Positions 37,832 to 49,000 of a DNA stretch of 64,000 nucleotides are shown here, one piece after another (the first letter of the stretch is position 1; each line of letters opens with the position of its first letter). The notes beneath the pieces are model-generated. The model saw only the letters and a list, made by a program, of their open reading frames with translations. It had not been told where the DNA came from and did not search any database. Both the position numbers and the translations under genes were made by a program. The DNA is from Herminiimonas sp. Lineage in GTDB: Bacteria; Pseudomonadota; Gammaproteobacteria; Burkholderiales; Burkholderiaceae_D. The DNA is taken from positions 30,324 through 94,323 of the forward strand of contig DAIDBD010000098.1 of NCBI GenBank assembly GCA_027310305.1, read 5' to 3'.

Positions 37832-37897
37832 GGGACAGAGTTTATAAGGCGCCGAAGCGCGCCGGATTATCTCGATCCCTGTTTAGGGACTCTGTCC
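37832..37897. repeat. Palindromic intergenic repeat, copy 2 (leuD-leuB)
   Basis: The 66-base element has arms GGGACAGAGT and ACTCTGTCC. It contains TTATAAGGCGCCGAAGCGCGCC, almost the same as the reverse complement of the element at 24758-24803, plus an additional small hairpin (TCCCTGTTTAGGGA). It has no coding content. Confidence 0.65.
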
Positions 37898-37917
37898 TCA
37901 ACAAATTAAAAAATAAA

Positions 37918-38565
37918 TCAAATGGTATTGGCCAGCCACGGCTGTGCCGCCAGGTGGCGCTCTTCGAAAGCGCGAATCTTGTCGGCCTGCTGCAGCGTCA
38001 GCCCGATGTCGTCCAGGCCATTGAGCAGGCAGTATTTGCGAAACGTATCGACTTCAAACGGATAGATTGCGCTGCCGTTGACAGTACCGACAAGTTGCTT
38101 TTCAAGATCGATGACGAGACGGAAACCCGGAAACGCCTTGACTTCATTGAACAAATGGTCGATCTGCGCTTCGGGCAACACGATCGGCAGCAAACCGTTC
38201 TTGAAGCAATTATTGAAAAAAATATCGGCGAAACTCGGCGCAATAATGGCACGAAAACCATATTGCTCAAGCGCCCAGGGCGCATGTTCGCGTGACGAGC
38301 CGCAACCGAAATTTTTACGGGCCAGCAAAATCGATGCGCCTTGATAGCGCGGCTGATTCAGCACGAAATCCGGATTAAGCGGACGCCTGGAATTATCCTT
38401 GCCCGGCTCGCCATGGTCGAGATAACGCCATTCATCAAACAGATTCGGACCGAAGCCGGTACGCAGAATCGATTTGAGAAACTGCTTGGGAATGATGGCG
38501 TCGGTATCGACGTTCGCACGATCGAGCGGTGCGACCAGGCCATCAAGGATGTTGAATTTATTCAT
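37918..38565 (-). CDS. leuD: 3-isopropylmalate dehydratase small subunit
   Basis: A 215-residue protein with [14 protein letters not shown] near residue 20 and the conserved [15 protein letters not shown] segment near 85-99. It pairs with LeuC to isomerise isopropylmalate. The length is normal. It is separated from leuC by a small entericidin gene. Confidence 0.95.
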   Translation of the reverse strand: MNKFNILDGLVAPLDRANVDTDAIIPKQFLKSILRTGFGPNLFDEWRYLDHGEPGKDNSRRPLNPDFVLNQPRYQGASILLARKNFGCGSSREHAPWALEQYGFRAIIAPSFADIFFNNCFKNGLLPIVLPEAQIDHLFNEVKAFPGFRLVIDLEKQLVGTVNGSAIYPFEVDTFRKYCLLNGLDDIGLTLQQADKIRAFEERHLAAQPWLANTI

Positions 38566-38628
38566 GCGATTTCAAGGAAATATTTATGCGACTGATGGCG
38601 ATTGCCGATAACCATTCTTCACCCGATT

Positions 38629-38760
38629 TTACCGGGCGCTCTTCTGCTGCACTTTTTCGCCGACTTTTTCCACATCCCGTCCGAAACCGTTGACGGTGTT
38701 GCAACCGGTCGATATATAAGCCGTTACGGCCAACAAAAATAACGCGCATGCTTTTTTCAT
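38629..38760 (-). CDS. Entericidin-like small lipoprotein
   Basis: The 43-residue product MKKACALFLLAVTAY... has a lipoprotein signal with lipobox STGC followed by the entericidin signature NTVNGFGRDVEKVGEKVQ. It is too short for usual ORF cut-offs but clearly coding by family pattern. Entericidins are small cell-envelope lipoproteins (EcnA/EcnB in E. coli, an antidote/toxin pair). Only one such gene is seen here. It sits between leuC and leuD, a location I have met in other Burkholderiales. Confidence 0.85.
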   Translation of the reverse strand: MKKACALFLLAVTAYISTGCNTVNGFGRDVEKVGEKVQQKSAR

Positions 38761-38776
38761 TTTTACTCTCTGACTT

Positions 38777-40201
38777 TTATATAGAACGGACATCGACAAA
38801 ATGCCCGGCCACGCCCGCTGCTGCTGCCATCGCCGGACTGACAAGATGGGTACGGCCGCCCGCTCCTTGCCGACCTTCAAAATTCCGATTCGAGGTCGAT
38901 GCGCATCGCTCTCCCGGCTCCAGCCGGTCGGCATTCATTGCCAGACACATCGAGCAACCCGGCTCGCGCCATTCGAAACCCGCCGCCTTGAAAATCTGAT
39001 CCAGCCCTTCACGTTCAGCCTGTTCCTTTACCAGACCGGAGCCCGGCACCACCATTGCCAGCCTGACGTTCGATGCACGGAACTTGCCGCGCACCACCGC
39101 TGCGGCAGCGCGCAAATCCTCGATCCGCGAATTGGTGCACGAGCCGATGAATACCTTGTCGATACGAATATCCGATATCGCGGTATTGGGCTTCAGCGCC
39201 ATGTAAGCCAGCGCCTTTTCCATCGCGTCGCGTTTGACGGCATCCTTCTCCTTGTCCGGATCCGGCACCCGGCCATCGATTGCAACCACCATCTCAGGCG
39301 ACGTTCCCCACGTTACCTGCGGCTTGATCTCGGCGGCATTCAGCGTCACCACGATATCGAATTTCGCGCCAATGTCCGAATGCAGCGTGCGCCAGTATTC
39401 AACGGCGCGATCCCAGTGCGGACCAACCGGTGAATACGGGCGACCCTTGACATAGTTGATCGTGGTCTCGTCCACCGCAATCATCCCGGCGCGGGCGCCA
39501 GCCTCGATCGCCATGTTGCAGATCGTCATGCGGCCTTCCATCGACAATGCACGAATCGCCGATCCGGCAAATTCGATTGCATAACCGGTGCCGCCGGCCG
39601 TGCCGATCTTGCCGATGATCGCCAGCACGATATCCTTGGCGGTCACGCCGGATGGCAGCGCACCATCGACCTGCACCAGCATCGCCTTGGATTTCTTGGT
39701 AAGCAAAGTCTGCGTCGCCAGCACATGCTCGACTTCGGAAGTGCCGATGCCTTGCGCCAGACAACCAAATGCGCCATGCGTGGAGGTGTGCGAGTCGCCG
39801 CATACCACCGTCATGCCCGGCAAGGTCGCACCCTGCTCGGGGCCGATCACATGAACGATGCCCTGGCGCCGGTCGCGCATGTTGAAATACGTCAGCCCAT
39901 ATTGTTTGGCATTGGCATCCAGCGTCTCGACCTGCAGCCGCGATACCGGGTCAGCGATACCGTTGGCGCGATCGGTGGTGGGCACATTGTGGTCGGCGAC
40001 AACCAGATTGGCGGAAATACGCCATGGCTGGCGGCCGGCGAGCTTCAATCCGTCGAATGCCTGCGGACTGGTGACTTCGTGCACCAAATGGCGATCGATG
40101 TAGAGGATGGTGGTACCGTCGCTGCCGGTATCGACGACATGCGATTGCCAGAGTTTGTCGTAAAGCGTTTGAGCCATGTTTTCAAAGTGTGTAAAAGCCA
40201 C
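38777..40201 (-). CDS. leuC: 3-isopropylmalate dehydratase large subunit
   Basis: The 474-residue aconitase-family protein contains [14 protein letters not shown] near residue 145. The three Fe-S cluster cysteines are in GSCTNSR (near 351) and CSMCLAMN (near 413). It binds a [4Fe-4S] cluster and works with LeuD. The gene starts the leu block on the minus strand, 140 bases downstream of the M48 gene and its terminator. Confidence 0.95.
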   Translation of the reverse strand: MAFTHFENMAQTLYDKLWQSHVVDTGSDGTTILYIDRHLVHEVTSPQAFDGLKLAGRQPWRISANLVVADHNVPTTDRANGIADPVSRLQVETLDANAKQYGLTYFNMRDRRQGIVHVIGPEQGATLPGMTVVCGDSHTSTHGAFGCLAQGIGTSEVEHVLATQTLLTKKSKAMLVQVDGALPSGVTAKDIVLAIIGKIGTAGGTGYAIEFAGSAIRALSMEGRMTICNMAIEAGARAGMIAVDETTINYVKGRPYSPVGPHWDRAVEYWRTLHSDIGAKFDIVVTLNAAEIKPQVTWGTSPEMVVAIDGRVPDPDKEKDAVKRDAMEKALAYMALKPNTAISDIRIDKVFIGSCTNSRIEDLRAAAAVVRGKFRASNVRLAMVVPGSGLVKEQAEREGLDQIFKAAGFEWREPGCSMCLAMNADRLEPGERCASTSNRNFEGRQGAGGRTHLVSPAMAAAAGVAGHFVDVRSI

Positions 40202-40281
40202 ACGAATTCGTCAATATAGTATTTGATTATGCCATATTTGTGCAACGCAAAACCACGGAGGCCGTTGCAATCTCCTCAATG

Positions 40282-40313
40282 AAAAACGCCTGCGAATGAT
40301 CCGCAGGCGTTTT
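40282..40313 (-). terminator. Intrinsic terminator downstream of the M48 protease gene
   Basis: AAAACGCCTGCG and CGCAGGCGTTTT pair around a short loop, with A and T runs on both sides, so it can work in either direction. It closes the MFS-M48 unit ahead of leuC. Confidence 0.85.
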
Positions 40314-40341
40314 ACTTTCGATTCCATTGCAAAACTTGCAA

Positions 40342-41172
40342 TCAACGTCTTTTTCTGGCCTGCTCGTACAGAGGCATCACGCGCTGCGAATAAACGCTCA
40401 AATCGCTCAAGCGATCTTCGCGCGACGGATGGGTCGACAAGAACTTGACCGTCGGTCCGCCGCCGACCTGACCCATTTTTTGCCAGAGGGTGATTGCTGC
40501 ACGCGGATCGTAGCCGGCGCGCGCTGCGAGTTCCACGCCGATGCGATCGGCCTCGGTTTCATGGGTACGCGAATTCGGCAAGCCAACCAAACCCATGTAC
40601 GCATATGCAGCGCCTTTCTGTCCCAGATCGCCGATGCCCAGAAGCGCCGATCCAACTGAAATCAGGCTGCTGGCGATGGCTTGTTCCGATGCCCGCTCAC
40701 GCGCATGCTCACGCAGCGCATGCGCCACTTCATGACCCAGTACGGCGGCCAGCTCATCATCGGTTATCTGAAGCTTTTCGATCAGTCCCGTGTACACCGC
40801 GATTTTCCCGCCTGGCATGCACCAAGCATTGACTTCTGTGGAAGTCAGCACATTGGTTTCCCAGTTCCAACGCTGCGCGTCGGGCCGGAAAGTGGGCACT
40901 TCCCGGATCAACCGGCTGGTAATCATGCGAACGCGATTGACTTGCGCCGGATTCCGATTCAACGCGCCCTTTTGCCGCTCTTCGGCGATCAATTGCGTAT
41001 ATTCCTTGGCGGACGTTTGTTCAATGGATTCGGCGCTGATCGCCATTCTTTGTTGACGATCGACGCCCACCACGCCGCCTTGCGTGGTTTGCACTTTGCA
41101 GGAAGCCAGCGCCAGAACCGATGCTGCCAATAACAGATGCTTGAAAATCGCGCGTTTCACATTTAAATTCAT
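40342..41172 (-). CDS. M48-family metalloprotease lipoprotein (LoiP/YggG-like)
   Basis: The 276-residue protein has a lipoprotein signal (lipobox LALASC, Cys25) and the zinc motif HEVAH at residues 147-151. The third ligand Glu is in THETEADRIG near residue 209. Such lipoproteins are outer-membrane or periplasmic quality-control proteases. It overlaps the MFS gene by 4 bases (ATGA), so the two are probably co-expressed. LoiP, BepA without its TPR part, and related names are all possible. Confidence 0.85.
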   Translation of the reverse strand: MNLNVKRAIFKHLLLAASVLALASCKVQTTQGGVVGVDRQQRMAISAESIEQTSAKEYTQLIAEERQKGALNRNPAQVNRVRMITSRLIREVPTFRPDAQRWNWETNVLTSTEVNAWCMPGGKIAVYTGLIEKLQITDDELAAVLGHEVAHALREHARERASEQAIASSLISVGSALLGIGDLGQKGAAYAYMGLVGLPNSRTHETEADRIGVELAARAGYDPRAAITLWQKMGQVGGGPTVKFLSTHPSREDRLSDLSVYSQRVMPLYEQARKRR

Positions 41173-42341
41173 TTTTTCTCCTCATGATGCGGTTGCCAGC
41201 GATACGACAGCGCTGCTGCCGCCGCACCGGCAAGTGCAAATATTGCCGCGAACGAATAGACTACCCGCGCACCGAATGTATCCCAGAACACACTTAAAAC
41301 CACGCCCCCCAACGAACCGCCCAGGCCGTAGGAAATGCTGATGAACAGCGCCTGTCCGCGCGCCTGCAACGGTCCCGAAAACCAGCGCTGCAGCATTGCC
41401 ACCGATGCAGAATGATGCACGCCGAAGGTTGCCGCATGCAATATCTGGGCAATCAACAGCCAGAACAGCGAATCGGCGCAAAAGCCGATCATTAAAAATC
41501 GCACCACTGCAATCAGCAGGCTGGCCATCATCGGCTTTTGCACGCCGAACCGGCGGAAAAACGGCGCCTGATAAAAAAAGAACACGATTTCAGCAACAAC
41601 GCCGAGCGACCACATCAAGCCTATAACCGTTTTGCTGTAGCCGATTTGCGCCAGATACAGCGAATAGAATACATACAGCGACGAATGGGCCGCGATCATC
41701 AGGAAAGTCGATGTGAAGAATGCGATTACTTCGCGTCGCCGTAATAATGCCCTGATCGATGGCGCGTCATTCGCTGCATGCGCAGGCGCCGATTCCTGCA
41801 TGCGCATGCAGGCAACCAGTACCAGCGCGAGCATCGCCAACGCGATCCACGGCATCAAATCGATGCCCTGCCAATCCAGCAGTTGCCCTGCCACTGTTAC
41901 CGACAGGATGAACCCGACCGAACCCCATAACCTCAGCCGGCCGTAATGCGTCAGGTCGCCGCGCATTTCCGATAACATCAATGCTTCCGACAATGGTCCT
42001 TGCGCGCTGGTAAACAGGTTGATCGCAACCATCACCATGAAGAATTGGGCGAATGTCCGGCCGAAGAACATGCCTGAAAATGCCGCTACCGCCGCCAGCG
42101 CCGTGATGCGCAACACCAGCATGCGCCTCTGGCTGCGATCAGCCGCCCAGCCCCACAGGTTCGGCCCGAAAATGCGCATGACCTGGATCAGCGACATCAA
42201 GACGCCGATTTGCGCAGCCGTCATGCCTTTGTCGGCAAAATACAGGCTGGCATACGGCGAAAATACGCCGACGAAACCGTAATACGCGAAAAAGAAAAGA
42301 GCAAAATTGACGGCCTGCCTGGGCCAGGGCTGATGCGGCAC
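41169..42341 (-). CDS. MFS transporter (HcaT / nucleoside-permease-like)
   Basis: A 390-residue protein with about 12 hydrophobic segments. The N-terminus FFFAYYGFVGVFSPYASLYFADKGMTAAQIG is typical of the MFS_1-like group (3-phenylpropionate permease and relatives). GWAADRSQRR is the loop 2-3 motif. The substrate is unknown. It overlaps the M48 protease gene downstream. Confidence 0.8.
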   Translation of the reverse strand: MPHQPWPRQAVNFALFFFAYYGFVGVFSPYASLYFADKGMTAAQIGVLMSLIQVMRIFGPNLWGWAADRSQRRMLVLRITALAAVAAFSGMFFGRTFAQFFMVMVAINLFTSAQGPLSEALMLSEMRGDLTHYGRLRLWGSVGFILSVTVAGQLLDWQGIDLMPWIALAMLALVLVACMRMQESAPAHAANDAPSIRALLRRREVIAFFTSTFLMIAAHSSLYVFYSLYLAQIGYSKTVIGLMWSLGVVAEIVFFFYQAPFFRRFGVQKPMMASLLIAVVRFLMIGFCADSLFWLLIAQILHAATFGVHHSASVAMLQRWFSGPLQARGQALFISISYGLGGSLGGVVLSVFWDTFGARVVYSFAAIFALAGAAAAALSYRWQPHHEEKK

Positions 42342-42426
42342 GGGATGTTCTATGAAGTCAGGCCAATTGTATTTTTAAAATATTTCACTGCGAGCCTGTC
42401 ACAGGATGAGCGTTCGTTTGCAGCCG

Positions 42427-43527
42427 CTATTTGACTTTTGCTGCAATTTTCGGAGTCCCTGTCACCACATCCCCGCACTGCGCCCGATGCCGCAACGCAT
42501 GATCCATCAACACCAGCGCCAGCATTGCTTCGGCGATCGGCGTCGCCCGGATGCCGACGCATGGATCATGGCGTCCGAATGTTTCGACCATGATCGGGTT
42601 ACCGTTTTTATCGATCGAGCGGCGCGGCGTGCGGATACTGGACGTCGGCTTGATCGCAATCGATACGGTAATGTCCTGTCCGGTTGAAATGCCTCCCAAT
42701 ACGCCGCCGGCGTTGTTGGTAACGAATCCTTCCGGCGTCAATTCGTCGCCGTGTTCGGTACCCTTTTGCGCGACCGATTGAAAGCCTGCGCCGATTTCAA
42801 CGCCTTTGACCGCATTGATGCCCATCATCGCAAAAGCGATGTCGGCATCCAGCTTGTCGTAAATCGGCTCGCCCAGACCGACCGGCACGTTTTCCGCAAC
42901 GACATCGATGCGGGCGCCGCACGAGTCGCCTGCCTTGCGCAGCGCATCCATGTACTCTTCCAGTTGCGGAACGATGCTGGCATTCGCAGCGAAAAACGGA
43001 TTCGTTCGCACGTGGTCCCACGACTCGAACGGAATCGCCATCTCTCCCAGCTGGCTCATGCTGCCTTTGAATGCGGTGCCGTATTGCTCGTGCAGCCATT
43101 TCTTTGCCACCGCCGCCGCACCCACTACCGGCGCGGTCAGGCGGGCCGAAGAGCGGCCGCCGCCGCGCGGGTCGCGAATGCCGTACTTGTGCCAGTAAGT
43201 GTAATCGGCATGGCCGGGGCGGAACGTATCGACGATGTTGCTGTAGTCATGGCTGCGCTGATCTTCATTGCGAATCAGCAGCGCGATCGGCGTGCCGGTG
43301 GTTTTTCCTTCGAATACGCCGGACAGGATTTCGACCGTATCGGATTCCTGGCGCTGCGTAACATGGCGCGACGTACCCGGTTTGCGGCGATCCAGTTCCG
43401 GCTGGATATCGGCTTCGGACAACACCATGCCCGGTGGGCAGCCGTCTATCACGCAGCCGATGGCCGGGCCGTGTGATTCGCCGAAAGTGGTAACGGTAAA
43501 GAGCGTGCCGAAAGTGTTGCCGGACAT
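42427..43527 (-). CDS. aroC: Chorismate synthase
   Basis: The 366-residue enzyme begins [24 protein letters not shown]. It has [16 protein letters not shown] (near residue 97) and the RSSARLT motif, with the final FMN-site His/Asp segments in the C-terminal part ([22 protein letters not shown]). It makes chorismate from EPSP. The intergenic region to the diverging signalling gene is 231 bases. Confidence 0.95.
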   Translation of the reverse strand: MSGNTFGTLFTVTTFGESHGPAIGCVIDGCPPGMVLSEADIQPELDRRKPGTSRHVTQRQESDTVEILSGVFEGKTTGTPIALLIRNEDQRSHDYSNIVDTFRPGHADYTYWHKYGIRDPRGGGRSSARLTAPVVGAAAVAKKWLHEQYGTAFKGSMSQLGEMAIPFESWDHVRTNPFFAANASIVPQLEEYMDALRKAGDSCGARIDVVAENVPVGLGEPIYDKLDADIAFAMMGINAVKGVEIGAGFQSVAQKGTEHGDELTPEGFVTNNAGGVLGGISTGQDITVSIAIKPTSSIRTPRRSIDKNGNPIMVETFGRHDPCVGIRATPIAEAMLALVLMDHALRHRAQCGDVVTGTPKIAAKVK

Positions 43528-43758
43528 GATGGTGGTTGAAGAAGAATGAAAGAATGAATTTTACCAGCGTACGCCATCGGCTCGATAATGCTTCGACCTT
43601 TGCTGGCGGTTGCATAATGATTGCCGTTGCAGCGCAACATGACTTTGTAACGAATGCAAAACATCATAAATACAGCGTGAAACAATTTGTCGATGATTCC
43701 AGATGATTAGTTATATACTATTTTCACGCAAGAATTCTTTGATTCCTGGAGATGTATT

Positions 43759-45987
43759 ATGCGTCCTCCGATCACGCATGCGGAAGAAGATTTCGAATTC
43801 CTGGACGAAGGTATAGCGGACGGCGTAACCGCGCAATCCGCGCCGCCGGTCTGGCGCGTGATGATCGTCGATGACGACGCCGACGTGCATTCAGCGACCG
43901 TTTTCGCACTTGCCAACGTCGAAATGCTGCATCGGCCGCTGGAATTCCTGCATGCCTACACCGCCGCGCAGGCACGCGAAATTCTGGCGCACGAGCAGAA
44001 CATCGCGGTTATTTTGCTCGATGTGGTCATGGAGCGGCAGGATGCGGGCCTGCAGCTTGTGCGGCACATTCGGGAAATGCTGAAAATGACCGAGGTGCGC
44101 ATTATTCTGCACACCGGGCAACCCGGTTATGCGCCTGAGCTGGATGCAATCCGGGATTTCGACATCAATGACTACAAGACCAAATCCGAACTGACGCGCA
44201 TCAAGCTTTTTACGGCGGTCACCTCCGCCATCCGCTCATACGAACAAATCTGCGCAATCAATGCCGGCCGCCGCGGCCTCGATCTGATCGTCCGCGCCAG
44301 CACCGAACTGATGGCATTGCGGGGATTGCAGAACTTTGCCGCCGGCGTCATCGTCCAGGTCGCCGGATTGCTCGATATCAAGCCGCAAGGATTGTTCTGC
44401 GCGCAGGAGCGGCGCAGCAGCAAGGAGGCCGATCTGGTGGTGATCGCCGCAGTCGGCGGCTATGCCGCATTTGCGAACGGGCCGGTTTCCGATATCGGCG
44501 AGGCACGCGCCGCCGATTCTCTGGCACGCACGATGGCCCGGCGCCAGCACATCTACGGCCCGGATTTCATCACACTGTACTTGTCAGGCAATGCCAACCG
44601 CGGCTTTGTCGCCTTTCTCGATACCGGCAGGCCCTTGAGCCGGACAGACCGGCGCCTGCTTGAAGTTTTTCGCAGCAATATCATCGTCGGGCTCGACAAT
44701 GTGGCGCTGGTCAGCCGCTTGCACAATTTTGCTTTTTACGACGATCTGTCCAAGCTGCCCAACCGCACCCGGCTAGTCAATATCATCGACGAAATGCTTG
44801 CCGCCGGCGTTCAGCAGGACACGACGCTGTCGCTGGTGGACATCGATCATTTTGCCGAAATCAACGATGCGCTCGGACATCAGTTCGGCGATTTGCTGCT
44901 GCTCGCCGTGGCCGACCGCCTGCAATCGCGCCTGGGCGACAAGCTGATCGTGGCGCGGGTCGGCGGCGACATGTTTTCGATAGTCGGCGACGGGTCGCAA
45001 GTGAATCCTGCGACGATCGGCGCGCTGTTCGATACGCCATTCAATATCGACGGCCAGCAAGTACAGATTTCCGCCACGGTCGGCCTGATGCGCCTGGGGG
45101 AACACGCAGGCGGCGGCGCGGATGCCCTCAAGGATGCGAACATCGCACTCAAGCGGGCCAAGATGCAGCAGCGTGCCGGACACTTTTATTTCACGCGCAG
45201 CATGGGTATCGAGAGCCGCGAGCGCGTCCGGCTGATGCATGCGCTGCGCGCCGCGTTCGAAGAAAAAAAACTGTCGATCGCGTATCAGCCCCAGATTGAT
45301 CTGGCGACGCGCAAGCCGGTGGGCGCAGAAGCGCTGCTGCGCTGGAAAACGGACGACGGAAAAATCATTTCACCCGATGCTTTCATACCGATCGCCGAAT
45401 ACTCCGGGCTGATCATCAGCCTGGGCGAATGGGTGTTGCGCGCGGCCTGCCAGGAACTGGTGCGGCTGCGGACCCTGGGCTTCAACGACTTCATGATGTC
45501 GGTCAACGTCTCGCAAGTGCAATTCCGGCATCCCGATTTTCTCGACATGCTGCGCCTGGCGCTAGATGATACCGGCGCGCCGCCGGCGTTTGTCGAACTC
45601 GAAATAACCGAATCGGTGGCGATGCAGGAGCCTGCCGTATTGATCAAGACATTGGCACAGATCAAGCAGACCGGGATCAGCATCGCCATCGATGATTTCG
45701 GAACCGGCTTTTCATCATTGAGCTATCTGCAGCAGTTGCACGTGGACCGGCTCAAGATCGACCGCTCGTTCGTGAGGGAAATCACCGGCTCCTCGCGCGG
45801 CAGCAGCATCGCCGAGATGGTGATTCAGCTGGGACGCAATCTCGGATTGTCGGTCATTGCCGAAGGTGTGGAAAACGAACGGCAAGCCGGCAAACTCGCC
45901 TCTCTCGGGTGTCCTCTGGCGCAAGGCAACCTGTTTGCGTTGCCGATGACGAACGAACAGTTGCTGGACTGGCTGAAAGTTCGATGA
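43759..45987 (+). CDS. Response regulator with DUF3369, degenerate GGDEF and intact EAL domain (c-di-GMP phosphodiesterase)
   Basis: The 742-residue protein has a receiver domain (acidic DDD at 38-40, phospho-acceptor Asp88 in VILLDVVME), a DUF3369 region (about 170-330), a GGDEF domain whose signature has become GGDMF (402-406), and an EAL domain. The EAL triad is Glu524-Ala525-Leu526, with the further metal/catalytic motifs VNVSQVQF, ELEITES, IDDFGTG, LKIDRSFV and AEGVEN all present. This predicts phosphorylation-controlled c-di-GMP hydrolysis, with the GGDEF part inactive or sensory. The downstream sensor kinase gene (46-base gap) is the likely partner. GGAG 8 bases before the ATG supports the start. 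Confidence 0.9.
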   Translation: MRPPITHAEEDFEFLDEGIADGVTAQSAPPVWRVMIVDDDADVHSATVFALANVEMLHRPLEFLHAYTAAQAREILAHEQNIAVILLDVVMERQDAGLQLVRHIREMLKMTEVRIILHTGQPGYAPELDAIRDFDINDYKTKSELTRIKLFTAVTSAIRSYEQICAINAGRRGLDLIVRASTELMALRGLQNFAAGVIVQVAGLLDIKPQGLFCAQERRSSKEADLVVIAAVGGYAAFANGPVSDIGEARAADSLARTMARRQHIYGPDFITLYLSGNANRGFVAFLDTGRPLSRTDRRLLEVFRSNIIVGLDNVALVSRLHNFAFYDDLSKLPNRTRLVNIIDEMLAAGVQQDTTLSLVDIDHFAEINDALGHQFGDLLLLAVADRLQSRLGDKLIVARVGGDMFSIVGDGSQVNPATIGALFDTPFNIDGQQVQISATVGLMRLGEHAGGGADALKDANIALKRAKMQQRAGHFYFTRSMGIESRERVRLMHALRAAFEEKKLSIAYQPQIDLATRKPVGAEALLRWKTDDGKIISPDAFIPIAEYSGLIISLGEWVLRAACQELVRLRTLGFNDFMMSVNVSQVQFRHPDFLDMLRLALDDTGAPPAFVELEITESVAMQEPAVLIKTLAQIKQTGISIAIDDFGTGFSSLSYLQQLHVDRLKIDRSFVREITGSSRGSSIAEMVIQLGRNLGLSVIAEGVENERQAGKLASLGCPLAQGNLFALPMTNEQLLDWLKVR

Positions 45988-46033
45988 GATCGCGCAGCGG
46001 TGGCGATCGTCGGCATGCCACTGCGGGGCTTCC

Positions 46034-49000
46034 ATGACCGAACATATTCTGACGTTGCGGCGCGCCGTCGTGCTGGCGGTATTGATCGGCCTGCTGGTTC
46101 CCGCGATATTGATCAGCGGCATGCCGTGGGTCAGAAGATATGAAGCGGACGTTCGTAATGCGACCCTGGAATTGACGCGGCAAAACGCCGAAGTCTTGTC
46201 GGACATCATGCAGGAACCGTTGTGGAACGCCAATCCGCAAAGCGGAAAAGCGTCGCTTGACGCAATCATGATGCGTAATGAGGATATCGTGCGGGTCGAA
46301 GTCCGAAACGAATCGCCCGATGTTTTTGCCGCGGCGGAGCGGCCGGAGCGGCGCAGCGGTTTCACCGCGTCGACCGTGACGCCTGTGACCTATCGCGGCA
46401 ATACGATAGGATCGGTTGAAATCGAGGTCGGCAGCGCGCGGTTGCAAAAAACAATGATTGCCGGTTTGCTGGAACGCCTGCTGGCTCTCGCTGCGCAGAT
46501 GGCGCTGTCAATCGTGCTGATCGTGATCCTGCTGGAAAAACGCCTGATCCGGCCGCTGCAGCGGCTGGGCATCGGGGCCGAACGCCTGGCCAACCGACAA
46601 TTGAATGTGCCGTTCACCTGGACACGGCTGGATGAAATCGGCCTGCTTGGCAGGCGGCTGGAAGAAACGCGCATCAGCCTGCGCCGGCTTTTCGACGATC
46701 TGGCGCAAAAAAACGAGGCGCTGGAACATGATATCGACAAGCGCAAAAAAATCGAGCAGGAGCTGTACGAACGCGAAGCGCGTTATCGCGCCCTGGTCGA
46801 ACAAAGTCCGATTGCGATCATTGAATGGGATATCGATTACCGCATCATCGAATGGAATGCCGCAGCGGAAAAGATTTTCGGCTATTCGCGCGCGCAGGCG
46901 CTCGGACAGCACGCCAGCTTCATCGTTCCGGATGCGCAGCGCGCAGACAGGATCTTCCGCGCCTCCGGCGCAAGCACCGGCAATACCCGCACCATCCATC
47001 AGAATCTCCGGGCCGATGGCCAAATCATCACCTGCCAATGGAGCAACGCTTATATCACCGACAAAACCGGACGCTCCGACCACCTGCTGTCGATGGCGGA
47101 AGACATTACCGAGAAGCGCCGCGCGGAAGAAGCGCAAAGCCTGTCGGAAGCCAAGTTTGCCGGCGCATTTCAATGCAATCCCGATTCCGTTACGATCACG
47201 CGTATCAGCGATGGCATGATCATCGATGTCAACCAGACTTTCGAAACCAGCACCGGCTTTACCCGCGAGGAATCGATCGGCAAGACTTCGCTGGAACTTG
47301 ATCTGTGGGTTCATCCGGAACAGCGGATCGTACTGGCCGAACAGCTGCATGTCTACCGGATCGTGCGCGATTTCTCGTGGACCATGCGCACCAAACATGG
47401 CGATCAGCGCACCTGCCAGTCCAACGGCACGATCTTCAGCGTCGGGCAGGAACTGTATGTATTGACCGTGGCGCGCGACATCACCGACCAGCGCCGCATT
47501 GAAGAACAAAAAGCGGAAGCCGACCGCGCGCTGCTGCGTCTGGCCCAAGGTACCCGCGATATGGCGGGCGAATCTTTCTTCGATCTGCTGGTGGCGGATC
47601 TTGCGTCGGCGTTGCGCATCGACCGTGCATTGATCGGATTGCGGATCGCCGATGTGCCGGACCGGGTGCAAACCCTTGCCGTCCAGGTAACAGGCCGGAA
47701 AATCGACAACTTTCAATACTCTGCCATTGGCGCTCCCTGCGAGAATATTCTGGCAGGTGAAATCAGCATATTTCCGACCGGCATCCAGTCACGGTTTCCC
47801 GAAGACCGCGACCTGGCTGAACAACATTGTGAAAGTTACGCAGGCGCCCCGCTCCACGATGCCGCCGGCAATACGATCGGGGTGCTGGCCGTGATGCATT
47901 CGCAGCCGCTTGCCAATCCCGATCTGGTGAGATCGCTGTTGCAGGTATTCAGCGAACGCGCATCGGCTGAACTGGAACGCAAGCATGCCGAGCAGGCGTT
48001 GCGCAACAGCGAACAGCGTTTCTCCACGATTTTCCATTCCTCTCCGGTAGCGATGGCGGTTTTTCATCTGGGCGGCGGTAATGCAATCGTCGATTTGAAT
48101 AACGCCTTCGAACATCTGTTCCTCCTCGATCGCAGCGCATGCATCGGCAAGAACGATGTTGATCTGATGCTCTATGCGCACGAAACCGAAAGACGGGCAG
48201 TCAACAAGGCGATCAGGCAAAAGGGTTATATCGGCCGGTATGAAGCCTGGATCAACCGCGGCGACGGCAGCAAGGCATTGTTCATGCTGTCCGGCGCGAT
48301 GTTCGAATTGGCCGGAGAAAAATTCGTCATTTTCACAGGCGAGGACATTACCGAGAAATACCAAATCGAAAACGAGATTCTCGAACTCAACAGCACGCTT
48401 GAGGAACGGGTTATCGAACGTACCGAAGAACTGCAGCAAGCCAATCAGGAACTCGAAAATACGCTGGATACCTTGAACATGGCGCAGGAAGAACTGGTGC
48501 GCAGCGAAAAACTGGCCGCGCTGGGATCGCTGGTGGCCGGCATCGCGCATGAGATCAACACGCCGATCGGCAACAGCCTGATGGTGGCCAGCACGCTGAT
48601 CGACCGAACGCGCGCGCTGGCCGGCAGCTATTCCACCGGACTCAAGCGCTCGACGCTGGAACGCTATATCGACGATGCGCGCAAGGCGGGCGAAATTCTG
48701 GAGCGGAATCTGTATCGGGCGGCCGATCTTGTCGCCAGCTTCAAGCAGGTTGCGGTGGATCAGACCAGTTCGCAACGCCGCAAATTCTCGCTCGCGGAAG
48801 TCGTGTCCGCAATCATGCTGACGTTGTCGCCGGCCATCAGGAAAACGGCTTTCACGGTGGACCAGAACATACCGGAAGGATTGATGATGGACAGCTATCC
48901 GGGGCCGCTGGAACAGGTAGTGACCAATCTCGTCAACAATGCGCTGCTGCACGGCTTTGAAGGGCGCGACACCGGCATCGTGTCGATTGACGCGCAACCG

